Shown: positions 37,258-47,860 of the stretch, piece after piece
Numbering within the stretch: the first letter of the stretch is position 1
Layout: each line of letters opens with the position of its first letter
From: Pithys albifrons albifrons
Taxonomy: Eukaryota > Chordata > Aves > Passeriformes > Thamnophilidae
Length of the DNA stretch: 64,000 nt
Direction of reading: 5' to 3'
Assembly (NCBI RefSeq): GCF_047495875.1
Contig: NC_092497.1
Location: 31,079,375-31,143,374 of the forward strand
Notes under the pieces: model-generated
Database searches by the model: none
Seen by the model: the letters and a program-made list of their open reading frames with translations, nothing else
Told to the model about the DNA's origin: nothing
Program-made: the position numbers and the translations under genes

Positions 37258-40200
37258 TTACAAACTCTTCTCGCTCAAAATTAGGTCCCCTTGTGGTACA
37301 CAACGTGTTTCTCCATCTTTTTGCATTACCCACCAAGTGCAACCAGGTCCTTGAGCAAAGACAATCCCTCGGATGGGTTTGCCTTTGTTTGAGGTGGGGC
37401 TAACCCAAACAGTCTTTCCCAACATACCTCTCATATGGACCACAGGGACTTTATCTCCATCTACAGTATTCAAGAGTTCTGATTGGGCAGGGCCAGCTCG
37501 ATTGATGGAGCCCCGAGTGTTGACCAATCAGGTGGCCTTTGCCAAATGCAGCTCCCAGTGTTTGAAAGTTCCCCCACCCAACGCCTTCAAGGTTGTTTTC
37601 AGCAGTCCATTACATCGCTCAACTTTCCCGGCAGCTGGAGCATGGTAGGGGATATGATACACCCACTCAATGCCGTGCTCTCTGGCCCAGGTGTCTATGA
37701 GGCTGTTCTTGAAGTGGGTGCCGTTGTCAGACTCTATTCTCTCTGGGGTGCCGTGTCTCCACAGGACTTGTTTCTCAAGGCCCAGGATGGTATTCCGGGC
37801 AGTGGCGTGAGATACGGGGTATGTTTCCAGCCATCCAGTGGTTGCCTCTACCATGGTCAGCACGTAGTGCTTGCTTTGGCGTGTTTGGGGAAGTGTGATG
37901 TAATCAACTTGCCAGGCTTCCCCATACCTGTATTTCGACCACCGTCCACCATACCATAGAGGCTTCACCCGCTTGGCCTGCTTGATGGCAGCACATGTGT
38001 CACAGTCGTGGATAACCTGTGAGACACTGTCCATGGTTAGATCCACCCCTCGGTCACGAGCCCATCTGTATGTCGCATCTCTGCCTTGATGACCAGAGGC
38101 ATCATGGGCCCATCGGGCTAGAAACAATTCACCTTTATGCTGCCAATCCAGATCTACCTGAGAGACTTCAATCTTGGCAGCTCGATCCACCTGCTCGTTG
38201 TTACGATGCTCCTCATTAGCCCGGCTCTTGGGTACATGAGCATCTACGTGACGGACCTTCACACTCAGCTTCTCTACCCGGGCAGCGATGTCCTGCCACA
38301 TCTCAGCCGCCCAGATGGGTTTCCCTTTGCGCTGCCAGCCGGCCTTTCTCCAGCGCTCCAGCCATCCCCACAGAGCATTGGCCACCATCCACGAGTCAGT
38401 GTAAAGGTAGAATCTTGGCCACTTCTCTCGTTCAGTGATATCCAAAGCCAGCTGAACAGCTTTCAGCTCTGCAACCTGACTTGATCCACCTTGTCCTTCA
38501 GTTGCTTCTGCAACTCGACGTGTAGGACTCCATACAGCTGCTTTCCATTTCCAGCTTGTCCCTACAATGCGGCAGGAGCCATCTGTGAAGAGAGCATATT
38601 GCTTCTCCTCTTCTGGTAGCTGGTTATATGGTGGGGCCTCCTCAGCTCGTGTCACCTGCTCCTCTTCTTCTTCAGAGGACAATCCGAAACTCTCACCTTC
38701 CGGCCAGTTGGTGATGATTTCTAAAATCTCCGGGAGATTAGGATTCCCTATCCGGGTTCGCTGCGTGATCAGAGCGATCCACTTACTCCATGTGGCATCA
38801 GTGGCGTGATGGGTAGAAGGAGCTTTTCCTTTGAACATCCAGCCCAACACTGGTAGTCGGGGTGCCAGGATGAGCTGTGCCTCAGTGCCAATCACTTCTG
38901 AGGCAGCTCGAACTCCTTCATAAGCTGCCAGGATCTCTTTCTCAGTTGGGGTGTAGCTGGCCTCAGATCCTTTGTATCCCCGACTCCAGAATCCCAGCGG
39001 TCGTCCTCGAGTCTCCCCAGGTACTTTCTGCCAGAGGCTCCAGGATGGGCCATTCTCCCCGGCTGCAGTGTAGAGCACATTCTTCACATCCTGTCCTGTC
39101 CTGACTGGCCCAAGGGCTACTGCATGGGTAATCTCCTGTTTAATCTGCTCAAAGGCTTGTTGTTGTTCAGGGCCCCACTGGAAATCATTTTTCTTCCGTG
39201 TCACAAGGTAGAGAGGGCTTACAATCTGACTGTACTCAGGGATATGCATCCTCCAAAAGCCCACGGCGCCTAGGAAAGCCTGAGTTTCCTTCTTGCTGGT
39301 CGGTGGGGACATAGCTGCTATTTTGTTGATCACCTCTGTTGGAATCTGACGACGCCCGTCTTGCCACTTCACTCCTAGGAACTGAATTTCCTGAGCAGGT
39401 CCCTTGACCTTACTTCGTTTAATGGCAAAACCAGCTCATAGGAGAATCTGGATTATCTTCTTTCCTTTCTCAAAAACCTCCTCTGCTGTGTTCCCCCATA
39501 CAATGATGTCATCGATGTACTGTAGATGTTCTGGAGCCTCACTCTTTTCCAATGCAGTCTGGATCAGTCCATGGCAAATGGTGGGACTGTGTTTCCACCC
39601 CTGGGGCAGTCGATTCCAGGTGTACTGCACCCCCTTCCAGGTGAAAGCGAACTGCGGCCTGCACTCTGCTGCCAACGGAATGGAGAAAAAGGCATTGGCA
39701 ATGTCGATGGTGGCATACCACTTGGCTGCCTTGGACTCCAGCTCATACTGAAGCTCCAGCATGTCCGGCACAGCGGCACTCAGGGGGGGTGTGACCTCAT
39801 TGAGACCACGGTAATCCACCGTCAGCCTCCACTCTCCACTGGACTTTCGTACTGGCCATATGGGGCTATTAAAGGGTGAGTGAGTCTTGCTGACCACCCC
39901 TTGGCTCTCCAGCTCACGAATCATCTTGTGTATGGGGGTCACAGAGTCTCGGTCAGTGCGGTATTGCCGACGGTGCACTGTGGCTGTGGCCAGCGGTACC
40001 AATTGTTCTTCAACTTTCAGCAGTCCTACAGCAGAAGGGTCCTCTGAGAGGCCAGGCAAGGTGCTCAGCTGTCTGATTTCCTCTGTCTCCACAGCAGCTA
40101 TGCCAAAGGCCCAACGCAGTCCCTTTGGGTCTTTGAAATATCCATTCCTCAGGTAGTCTATGCCAAGGATACACGGGGCTTCTGGACCAGTCACAATGGG

Positions 40201-40452
40201 GTGTCTATGCCATTCCTTGCCAGTCAAGCTGACTTCAGCTTCCAGTACAGTCAGCTGTTGGGATCCCCCTGTTACCCCAGAAATAGAGATGGATTCTGCC
40301 CCGACGTATCCTGATGGCATCAACGTGCATTGTGCGCCAGTGTCCACTAAAGCTTTGTATTTCTGTGGGTCTGATGAGCCAGGCCACCGAATCCACACAG
40401 TCCAATAAACCCGATTGTCCCTCTCCTCTACCTGGCTAGAGGCAGGGCCCCC
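37258..40452 (-). pseudogene. pol: pro-pol of the minus-strand ERV, two premature stops
   Basis: One frame runs from the codon after the gag UAG to 37258, broken only at 39436-39438 (TGA, Gly in the sister copy) and 37528-37530 (TGA, Trp in the sister). Protease LVDTGA has its DTG at about 40344-40336. RT has VDYRGLNEVTPPLSAAVPDM and catalytic YIDD (39519-39508). RNase H has LFTDGSC, AELKAV and YTDSW. Integrase has an HHCC finger (HDASGH near 38100, CDTC near 38005) and a DDE core with exactly 35 residues between the second Asp (SDNGTH) and Glu (KVERCNG). After integrase only about 90 bp remain before the LTR, so there is no env and no dUTPase. The pol resembles class III (ERV-L-type) elements more than betaretroviruses. 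Confidence 0.94.
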
Positions 40453-40455
40453 CTA
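40425..40455 (-). promoter_or_regulatory. gag-pol UAG with downstream hairpin (readthrough signal)
   Basis: The minus strand reads AAC TAG at 40458-40453, then the 10-nt spacer GGGGGCCCTG, then CCTCTA-GCCAGG-TAGAGG (40442-40425), a perfect 6-bp stem with a 6-nt loop. gag and pro-pol are in the same frame with no other stop between them. The same arrangement occurs in the other two proviruses. Confidence 0.72.
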
Positions 40456-42468
40456 GTTCTGGTCATGGTATTCACTGCGCTCTCCCTGTGAATATGACCG
40501 GGAGGTTCCTTCAAGAGGATCGGGCATAACATCATCATTCCTATACTGTCTGGAGCCTTGCCCACGAGAGACCGGAGCAGCCTTCAACCTTGAAGAATTC
40601 CCTGTGTTACTTGTGCCTCTTTGCAATTCACGTACCCGAGCTGCTAAGGAAGAGGTGGGTTTCCCATCCCACTTCCTCATATCTTCTCCATGCTCATGGA
40701 GGTAAAACCACAGATTGCCGCGTGGAGTGTACCCTTTCTCCTTAGCTGGAAGACGCCTGCTTCTGATGGCGGAGACTCTTGTTTGTTCTGGAGAGATATG
40801 GAAGAGTCCTTCCTTAATCTTCTCTTCCAGTTCAGCCAGTTTTGTTTCCACAGCTGAGACATGGGCTCGTAATGGAGCGGTGACAGTGTCTTCATAAATC
40901 CTGAGTTTGCTGACCAGTGCACCCACCTTGTCTTCTCCCTCTCTCCACTGCAATGTTGCAAGGTAGCGAGAATACATTTCTGGCCCAAGTCGTGCAAATT
41001 TTAACCACATCTGGGATGTGCACTGGACACCATCTGGACTTTTAGGGAATCTCTCATCCTCTGAAAAGATTATCTCCAGTACGGCTAATTCCCTTAAGCA
41101 CCGGATACCTTGTTCCATCGTGTTCCACTGTCCTTGCTGTACGTGGAGGTCCTCCTTACAAAGATATCTCTCCCTCACGCTTGACAACAGTCGCCGCCAG
41201 AGGCTGAGAGTTTCCTGTCTCTTTCCAATGCCCTGATCAATGACAACATCTCGAGACAGGGATCCCAGCTGCCTTGCCTCACTCCCATCTAGAATGGTAT
41301 CATTGGCTGCAGCATCCCAGATTCGAAGTAGCCAGGTCAAGATGGACTCATTTGCCTGTCGTGTGAACTCTCTCCGGAGCTCACGCAGCTCTCCCAGGGA
41401 TAGGGACCGGGTGATTATTTCTGGCTCCATTTCTTCTGCTTGAGATGAAGGTCCTGACTCTTCCTCGTCATGCACTATACGAACTGATTTGGTCTTTGAT
41501 TTTCTTTTCTGGACAGGGGCAACTGCTATCGGTTTCTGTTGTCCTTCTGGCTCCTCCATGGTTTGTGTGGACATGGTGCTGGTTGATGTATCTCTCTTCC
41601 TCTCTGGCTCAGTCATGGTCTGGGTGGACATGGCGCTAGTTGATGTATCTCTCTTCCTCCCTGGCTCAGTCATGGTTTGGGTGGACATGGCGCTAGTTGA
41701 TGTATCTCTCTTCCTCTCTGGCTCAGTCATGGTCTGGGTGGACATGGCGCCTGTGGATTTCCTCCTTTTCTCCTCCTCCTGATGATGCTGTACCACACCA
41801 AGCAGTGTGCGGTAGGCAGTGGCCAGGGCCCAGCAGGTTGCTGTGAGCTGCACATCTCTGGGACTACCAGAGCATCTTCCTTTCACATAGCTTAGCATTT
41901 TTGCAGGGTCCTGCAGTTGTTCCGGGGTGAATTTCCAGATCATTTGAGGAGAGAAGGTCTCCAAATACTGGCCCATATCTTCCCACTTCCCGTGCCACTC
42001 AACATCATCCGCTCCCAGGGCAGGCCTCCAGCAAGTCTCCTTAGAGAGCCCAGTTCTGACCCTAAACATGGTGTATACAGTACAGAGGAGACAAAGCAAC
42101 ACTAACAGCAAGATTATGCTGTCCCTAACATCAAAAGGAAGCTCAATATTTTCAATGATTGTTGTAGCAGAGGTGAAAAGGTGGAAGTAACCATCTCCGC
42201 CTGTTTTCCCCACAGTCTGGGTGCTATTTTTAATGAGACCCCAGAGGTAACAACCCAAACCAGGACAGGCACACCAGACTGAATATACATTCACAATGAA
42301 ATTCATTGCTTCTGATGTTATGACAACATAAACATAGTATATTAATAAAGCAATTTTGATCCTTCTCCCTGGTATTAAAGAGAGCATCAAAACAGGCACA
42401 TGGTTCCCCATGTGTCGAAATATGAACAGGCCCAGATACACCATCCACATGAATACATCAAGCAACAT
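40453..42468 (-). CDS. gag: Intact Gag polyprotein with N-terminal membrane-like domain
   Basis: 671 codons, fully open. I chose the ATG at 42468 (accATG, good context), about 65 bases after the PBS; the frame is open further upstream without an ATG. Hydrophobic segments lie at about residues 1-18, 25-51 (broken by PGRR), 55-79 (ending CPGLGCYLWGLI) and 117-135 (IILLLVLLCLLCTVYTMF). They are followed by a Trp-rich region and a linker with 19-residue tandem repeats. The capsid-like part starts at SLSLGELRELR and includes ILTWLLRIWDAA and DGSEARQLGSLSRD, the class III-type capsid pattern. Near the end are a short coiled coil (VETKLAELEEKIKEGL) and a basic tail. No CCHC knuckle is seen. The N-terminal multipass-like region is unusual for Gag, which normally uses a myristoylated matrix domain. 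It is kept in the plus-strand copy and, in traces, in the old copy. Confidence 0.9.
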   Translation of the reverse strand: MLLDVFMWMVYLGLFIFRHMGNHVPVLMLSLIPGRRIKIALLIYYVYVVITSEAMNFIVNVYSVWCACPGLGCYLWGLIKNSTQTVGKTGGDGYFHLFTSATTIIENIELPFDVRDSIILLLVLLCLLCTVYTMFRVRTGLSKETCWRPALGADDVEWHGKWEDMGQYLETFSPQMIWKFTPEQLQDPAKMLSYVKGRCSGSPRDVQLTATCWALATAYRTLLGVVQHHQEEEKRRKSTGAMSTQTMTEPERKRDTSTSAMSTQTMTEPGRKRDTSTSAMSTQTMTEPERKRDTSTSTMSTQTMEEPEGQQKPIAVAPVQKRKSKTKSVRIVHDEEESGPSSQAEEMEPEIITRSLSLGELRELRREFTRQANESILTWLLRIWDAAANDTILDGSEARQLGSLSRDVVIDQGIGKRQETLSLWRRLLSSVRERYLCKEDLHVQQGQWNTMEQGIRCLRELAVLEIIFSEDERFPKSPDGVQCTSQMWLKFARLGPEMYSRYLATLQWREGEDKVGALVSKLRIYEDTVTAPLRAHVSAVETKLAELEEKIKEGLFHISPEQTRVSAIRSRRLPAKEKGYTPRGNLWFYLHEHGEDMRKWDGKPTSSLAARVRELQRGTSNTGNSSRLKAAPVSRGQGSRQYRNDDVMPDPLEGTSRSYSQGERSEYHDQN
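41555..41750 (-). repeat. 57-bp in-frame tandem repeat in gag linker
   Basis: Three full copies plus a partial copy of a 19-residue unit (MSTQTMTEPERKRDTSTSA) separate the membrane-like region from the capsid. The plus-strand ERV has an unrelated-length Lys/Glu-rich linker here, so this segment evolves quickly. Confidence 0.92.
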
Positions 42469-42533
42469 GGTAGTCAGGGAGTTTCTGTACCCAAATACAC
42501 AAAATGAAATTGTAGTTCTGACTTCTCTCTCGT

Positions 42534-42551
42534 GCCCCACGTTGGGCGCCA
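42534..42551 (-). promoter_or_regulatory. Primer-binding site, tRNA-Lys(1,2) type
   Basis: The minus strand reads TGGCGCCCAACGTGGGGC, five bases inside the 5' LTR and identical to the site of the plus-strand ERV. Confidence 0.93.
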
Positions 42552-42556
42552 AAAGA

Positions 42557-43185
42557 TGTGCTGGTTTGAAGGTGAACCAGCAAGGGAAAATGAACTCACC
42601 ACGAGAGAGATTATAAGTCAGAGCTAAAATTTAATAATAATATTATTATAACAACACTGACACACAAGGGAAATTGCTTTCAACTCACAATACCCCAGTA
42701 GTATAACCCAGTGTCCTGGGGCACAAACCCAAGGGGGTTTGTTTGCCCTTGTGCTGAGACCCCTGTGGCTCCCCCAAGTCCAGAGCAAAAGGAAAAGAAA
42801 AACCTGTTGGTGCAGGCGAGGGCTGTGGTCTGGGCGAGAGTGGTGATCTCCTGCTGTCGAGGTCCTGCTGCTGCTCTGGATCCGACGAGAAGTTCCCGAG
42901 GTCTTCTTACCCACCACTTATGTACCCTCAGGGAGCACTCAGTCCCTCCCCCTGGGCGGGGACTCACACAATGGGTGATTGACTCTGGGAGCCAGGGGGT
43001 GTTGAGCTGTTGATGGCCCATTAGCAGCTCCGCCCCCCTCAGGCTGGGTGTGAAGGTGATAATGGCTCCCTGGGCAGCTGCTGCTAATGGCCCATTGTCC
43101 TTGGGGAATGAATAGAGGGGGTAGAATACACAGCTTTGATCACCCCCACACAGGGTTAGCTGGTCCCTCCTGCTGAACTAGGACA
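42557..43185 (-). repeat. 5' LTR, minus-strand ERV
   Basis: 629 bp; three substitutions relative to 36538-37166 (agcag/agtag, gagcgg/gagtgg, agtaccc/agttccc) and no indels. Confidence 0.97.
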
Positions 43186-45510
43186 AATGAGAAATAGAAC
43201 TTTTTTCAACTACGCTATTGCAAGAAAAATAGAATTTTTGCCAAGAAAAATGCATATTTCCCCATCACAGGAAACAATGAATCTAACAAATTTCAACACG
43301 TTTAAGTAAAACAACTTAGTATTTTCATTAACAGCTGTGGTTTCAGAAAAAATCTCAGTTGTAAAGTCTCTATTACAGAGTTTACATCCCTTGCACAAGT
43401 TAAACTGAACAGAATGGCTTTGATCTGCATTCTTCTTCTTCACTCCTCTGCCTCTATTTATCACCTATACTCAAGAGAAGTTATTTAAGTGAAAGAAAGA
43501 TTCAACAGGCCCAAAGATATTTGATTTCTCCTAATAAAGACAGCAAAGTGCTTAGTGCTTTAAGTAAGCTGATACACTATTTATTTAATGCACAGTTAGA
43601 AAGCTTTGCTAAAGTGCATTAATATACCAAGTACTATAGTTAATCGTATTTGAAATAACTGACATTAGCTTATAAAACAATTATCTAAACAGATGACAAA
43701 TATAATCTGAAATTCAGATTTGCATTTTCTGTTCATTCTCATTTCAATAATCTGAAAATTGAGTGTTATGCTATTCAAACCTGAATTCTGCTTCTCCATT
43801 TTCCCATCCAGATTCATCTTGGTTATTTTTGTTTCACAGTAATGTAAATTATGAAATGATCTTTCATCCCAATGAGCTGCTAAACAACCTCAGGACTTGC
43901 TTGTATGCCTGGTTTGAACCCTGTGATTCCCTCGTGTTGATTTAAAACAGGCTCTTTTCCACCCAGATTAGCGAGGGCATTGGCATTGCTGCAGTAGTGC
44001 ATTACCATTGTCGAAGATCATTAGTATTAGATCAACAGCAATTTTCTTCTGACACACTGTCATTTTTTAACAATTCAAAATATCCAACTACATAACAGAC
44101 AGCTTGGCTGTATTTTAAATTAGCACAAACGCTAAAGCCAGGAAATGTAATTCTCAGGATATCAGAACAAAAGGTTCAAAGTAAAAAAGAATTCTTATAT
44201 ACCATAAGATTATCAGGACTAGATTGTCACACTCTGACCTTGCTGGCATCCAGCTAATCTGACAATATTTGGCAGAGCATTGTTTCAAATCAATAATTCA
44301 TTAAGAAAGAACAAAAGAAGTTGTACTGGTTTTGAGGCTCCTTGTTAAAAATGGCTTTGGTTGCACATGGGCAGAAAGGTCACTTTTATGACGTCTTCAG
44401 GAACCTTTCAACACTTTGCCACTGTCGGATTAAATTACTTTTAGCAATTAATTGTCATAAGTTAAAACAGAAGAACATTTGTTACAGAAGGTTGTCATAA
44501 TGACATAGTGAGCAGTTGTTTTGATATGAATTTCTTTCACTGACCCTTTATCATATCTAAATTTTTTTGGTTGACCTAACTGGAAAATTGGGAGCAATCT
44601 TCTAACTCTGGCAGCATAGGTTAAACATAGGGGGTCTTATTGAGGCTACAGACTGAAAAACAACAGAGAAGAAATTACAAAAATAACTGAAGATCTTGGG
44701 AATAATATGCATCTTATATAAAATATGTAATCTATGTCTATGCTGGTGGGTGGGATAAGGAAAACAAACTCTCAAAAATCACATGGATGTTACTTTTGTT
44801 ACTGTTATAAATGGTTCTTGATGCCATTCATGTTAATCCATTATTAGAAAATGGCATTTGTTTGATGTATTTAAGAAAAAAGATTAAGTAGATTGAACAT
44901 ATGCAACCTTCCCTCAATCAACTCTTACTTAGTTTTAGACACTTGGATCTTACTGTGATTTAATGAAGAATATTTCTACTCTTTCAGTTCCTTTTGTTGA
45001 AGTTGTATATACCACAATGCACATATACTATCTGTCTTACAGGTTAGTCCTCAACATTTCTCATTGCAAGTTTGAGTTTGCTGAAAAATGTTACATTAGG
45101 ATGAAAACAGACAATGTTCTAACAAAAGTGCCCCCACTTTTTTAATAAATGTTAAACACCACTTTGGCTTTTGCTGGGGTTTGACCTGCCATGTCACCAC
45201 CATAGCATCTCCCTCCCCCCAAAAAATCCTTTTGTCATCAACAATGTTGCAAAGCAAATAACATGGATCAGGAAAGGATAGAAGAATTACTCATTGAGCA
45301 TCTGCTCCTGTTTAGTGTCTCAGGTCTTCCTTCTGGGAGGTTTGTTACCTCTTGTTATTTGAGAGGTAAAAGATTACACTGAGTGAGTGGCAAAATCAAG
45401 ATGGTAGAGTGCATCCATGGGTGAAGCCAGCAATGTGCTCATTAAGGTACATAATATAGATATTAATCAAGACCTTAAGGAAAAGAGCATGAGGAAATAA
45501 CATAATCCTC
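43186..45510. other. FAM172A intron
   Basis: No gene or mobile element recognised. Confidence 0.55.
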
Positions 45511-46153
45511 AGTATCAAGTTTGCATATCAAGATTTTGGTAGAAGGGAAACTACAGGGCTGAATTCTGTGAGAAGACTCCAGAAGCTTCCACCATGGTGG
45601 ACAGAGCCAGTTCTAGAAGGCTTCAAGATGGAACTGTTACTGACCAAGGATGAGCCCATTGGCAATGGTAGTAGAGCCACCACGGTAACACATTGAAGAT
45701 ACAGTAGAAAAGCTCTGCAACAGCATGGAGCTTGGACCATGGAGGCCAGATATCCACCTGAAGCAAATATCCCACACTGAAGCATGGGAAGTGAGTAAGG
45801 AAGAGCAGAGAAAACATGAATTGACCACAACCTCTATTCCGCATGCACCTCCGTTGCTCAAAGGTGGAAGGTGGAGAAATGGACAGGGAAATTGAGCCCA
45901 AGAGGAAGTGAGGGGTGGAGTGAAGGTGCTTTAAGATTATTCTTACTTCTCATTATGTTGTTCTGTTGTCAATTGGAAATAAATTAATTTCCCTGAGTTC
46001 ACTTTCACACAAGAGAGTAATTGCTGTGTGATCTATCTGTTCTTAATTCAAGCCACAAGTCTTTTGACATGTTTTATGTCCCCTGTCTGGTCAAGCATGG
46101 GGTGATAGAGCAGCTTAGAGCACCTGGCAGCCAATCAAGGTCAATGTTCTACA
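45511..46153 (-). repeat. Old avian solo LTR, minus orientation
   Basis: On the minus strand it starts TGTAGAACATTGACCTTG. It then follows the layout of a common avian ERV LTR: ggctgccaggtgctc, a TCTATCACCCC block, an acttgtggcttga segment and gggaaattaattta. After these come CCATGG-type repeated motifs and a tail near ctaccaaaatcttg. It is heavily diverged, and no target duplication could be verified. The family name is not certain. Confidence 0.7.
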
Positions 46154-47670
46154 TCCCCATATTGCCACGATCTGTCCAAGTGCCCAGTGACAGAGAATGA
46201 AGGGTGGATAAACAGGAAAGGTGATGCAGGACCGACTTCATCCTGCACTGGGGAAGAAAGAGATCATGAAGAGGAACGGACAACTGCAACTGCAGGATCT
46301 GCCCTTAATGGTGACAGCAGAAAAGCTGTAACCCCAAAAATGGTCTGGATAACTTGTCCCTAGCCCTGGTTGCATTGTAGGACCTGATTAACCAGATCTT
46401 CAGGCTAACTGAGATTTCAGAAGAACTCTGATAGCTCTTAGAGATAACAGCAGAACAGTGTTTAACAATCCATATTTAACGTATTTTTCTAATTTTTAAA
46501 GTTAGCTCTATTAGAGCAAATGTTTCTATACAACATATTTTAAATCTTGTATTTTGTTCAGTAATGAAGAGGACAATGAGCATTATGAATTTATAGCTGC
46601 CATGTACCAGACGCCCTGGAAAGCCTCTATATTGCAATCATATTCAGTGCGCCTGATAAACAAGTATAATGCCAGAATACCCAAAACCAACTCTCCACCA
46701 AGCAGCAGGCATTAGTTTTGGAGGTGGCAATGCAGGTGTCTGCACTGAACAGCACTCACAGAAAACTGGACAGGAGCATCTTAAATAATTTTTAGCCTTC
46801 ATGAACACAGGCACAGCTTTAAGATGAAGAGAAAATGGGTTTCAAGACAATCTGTAGATAATGCACTGGTCTGAGGTACAGGTTTAGGTTTCACCTTGAA
46901 ATTAGCAGTGTAGACAAATCTTCTCAGAAGTAGTCATGCACAGGCTTAATTAAACCACTGTTGACTAATGCTTCAATAAAGTACAGCCTTTTTAATTCTG
47001 CCATGTCTATCCACTTCTAAACACATAATTGACAAATAATCAATTTAATTGTCATATGGTCCTAGGGTGTTTATTCTCTTTCTCAAATTCAAGAACTGCT
47101 TTATAGTTTAAAATGAAAGTTTGTGGACTCAAATTAAGAATGTTGGCAAAATCCTGAAGATGATAAGAGAAGGAGTAGGAAAGACGTGGACAGTAACTTG
47201 TATCCTTTCTATCATTCAAGAATGGTCATGCTAATAACACCTGGAGAACATTTGTGAAAAAACTCCTATTGCTGATCTGCTTTAAGGTCCTTCAGCAAAT
47301 TCAAGACAATGATCTGGCTTAGGCAATTTCTTGATCTCTGAAGAAATCATAAATGTTTGCTCAACACCCCAGTGTTAAAAATGCCAAGAAGTATCACCGC
47401 CTATCTGGAGGGGTTTTTATCTTTCAAAGCGCATTTCTGTAGCAGTACCTGTGCAAGACCTCAGGGCATCAACCATGCTGGCAGCTGTGCAAGCTTCCTG
47501 GTCTAAATCACCTGTACCTGCTCTTTGTACGTGGATGAGCAACCACAACCTCAGTAGTGCCAAATGTTCTGAAACAGGGAAATTTGCCTCTCTTTGCAAT
47601 GTCCACAAAGTCTACCCATAGCTCAAATACTTCTTTGAGGCCTGAGGGGGAACTTAGTAATGTAAAAACA
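46154..47670. other. FAM172A intron
   Basis: No gene or mobile element recognised. Confidence 0.55.
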
Positions 47671-47785
47671 TTGAATTACATCAGTTGGAGAGCACCTCTG
47701 AGGGTCAACTAGCCCAAAACTATTCTCAAAGCACTGTCAGCCAGAACTGGTCACAACTGCTGTGCTTGATAACCTTCCACCAAAA
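47671..47785 (-). mobile_element. CR1 fragment
   Basis: The plus strand reads ttggagagcacctctgaggg, then tcaactagcccaaa and tctcaaagca, the reverse complement of the CR1 3' region. Diverged, without coding capacity. Confidence 0.65.
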
Positions 47786-47860
47786 GAAAAAGGAGGGTGC
47801 TCAGTGTCACAGAAGTGTAAAAAGGTACATTGTGAAAGCTCTCCAAACCTTGAATCACAA

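Larger units (their letters stand above)
36538..43185 (-). mobile_element. Complete young class III-like ERV, minus strand
   Basis: A 6648-bp provirus with two 629-bp LTRs differing at only three positions, and an exact 5-bp target duplication AATGA (36533-36537 and 43186-43190). In minus-strand order: LTR, Lys PBS, intact gag, UAG, pro-pol with two premature stops, polypurine tract, LTR; no env. It lies in the same orientation as FAM172A, so its signals are in sense with host transcription. Confidence 0.97.

Noticed and set aside
40425..40460. -1 frameshift at the gag-pol junction
   Set aside because: gag and pro-pol are in the same frame in all three copies, so no frameshift is needed; the UAG itself is the only barrier.
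41555..41750. CRISPR-like regular repeats
   Set aside because: Units are contiguous, in frame with gag and without spacers; an animal genome would not carry CRISPR.
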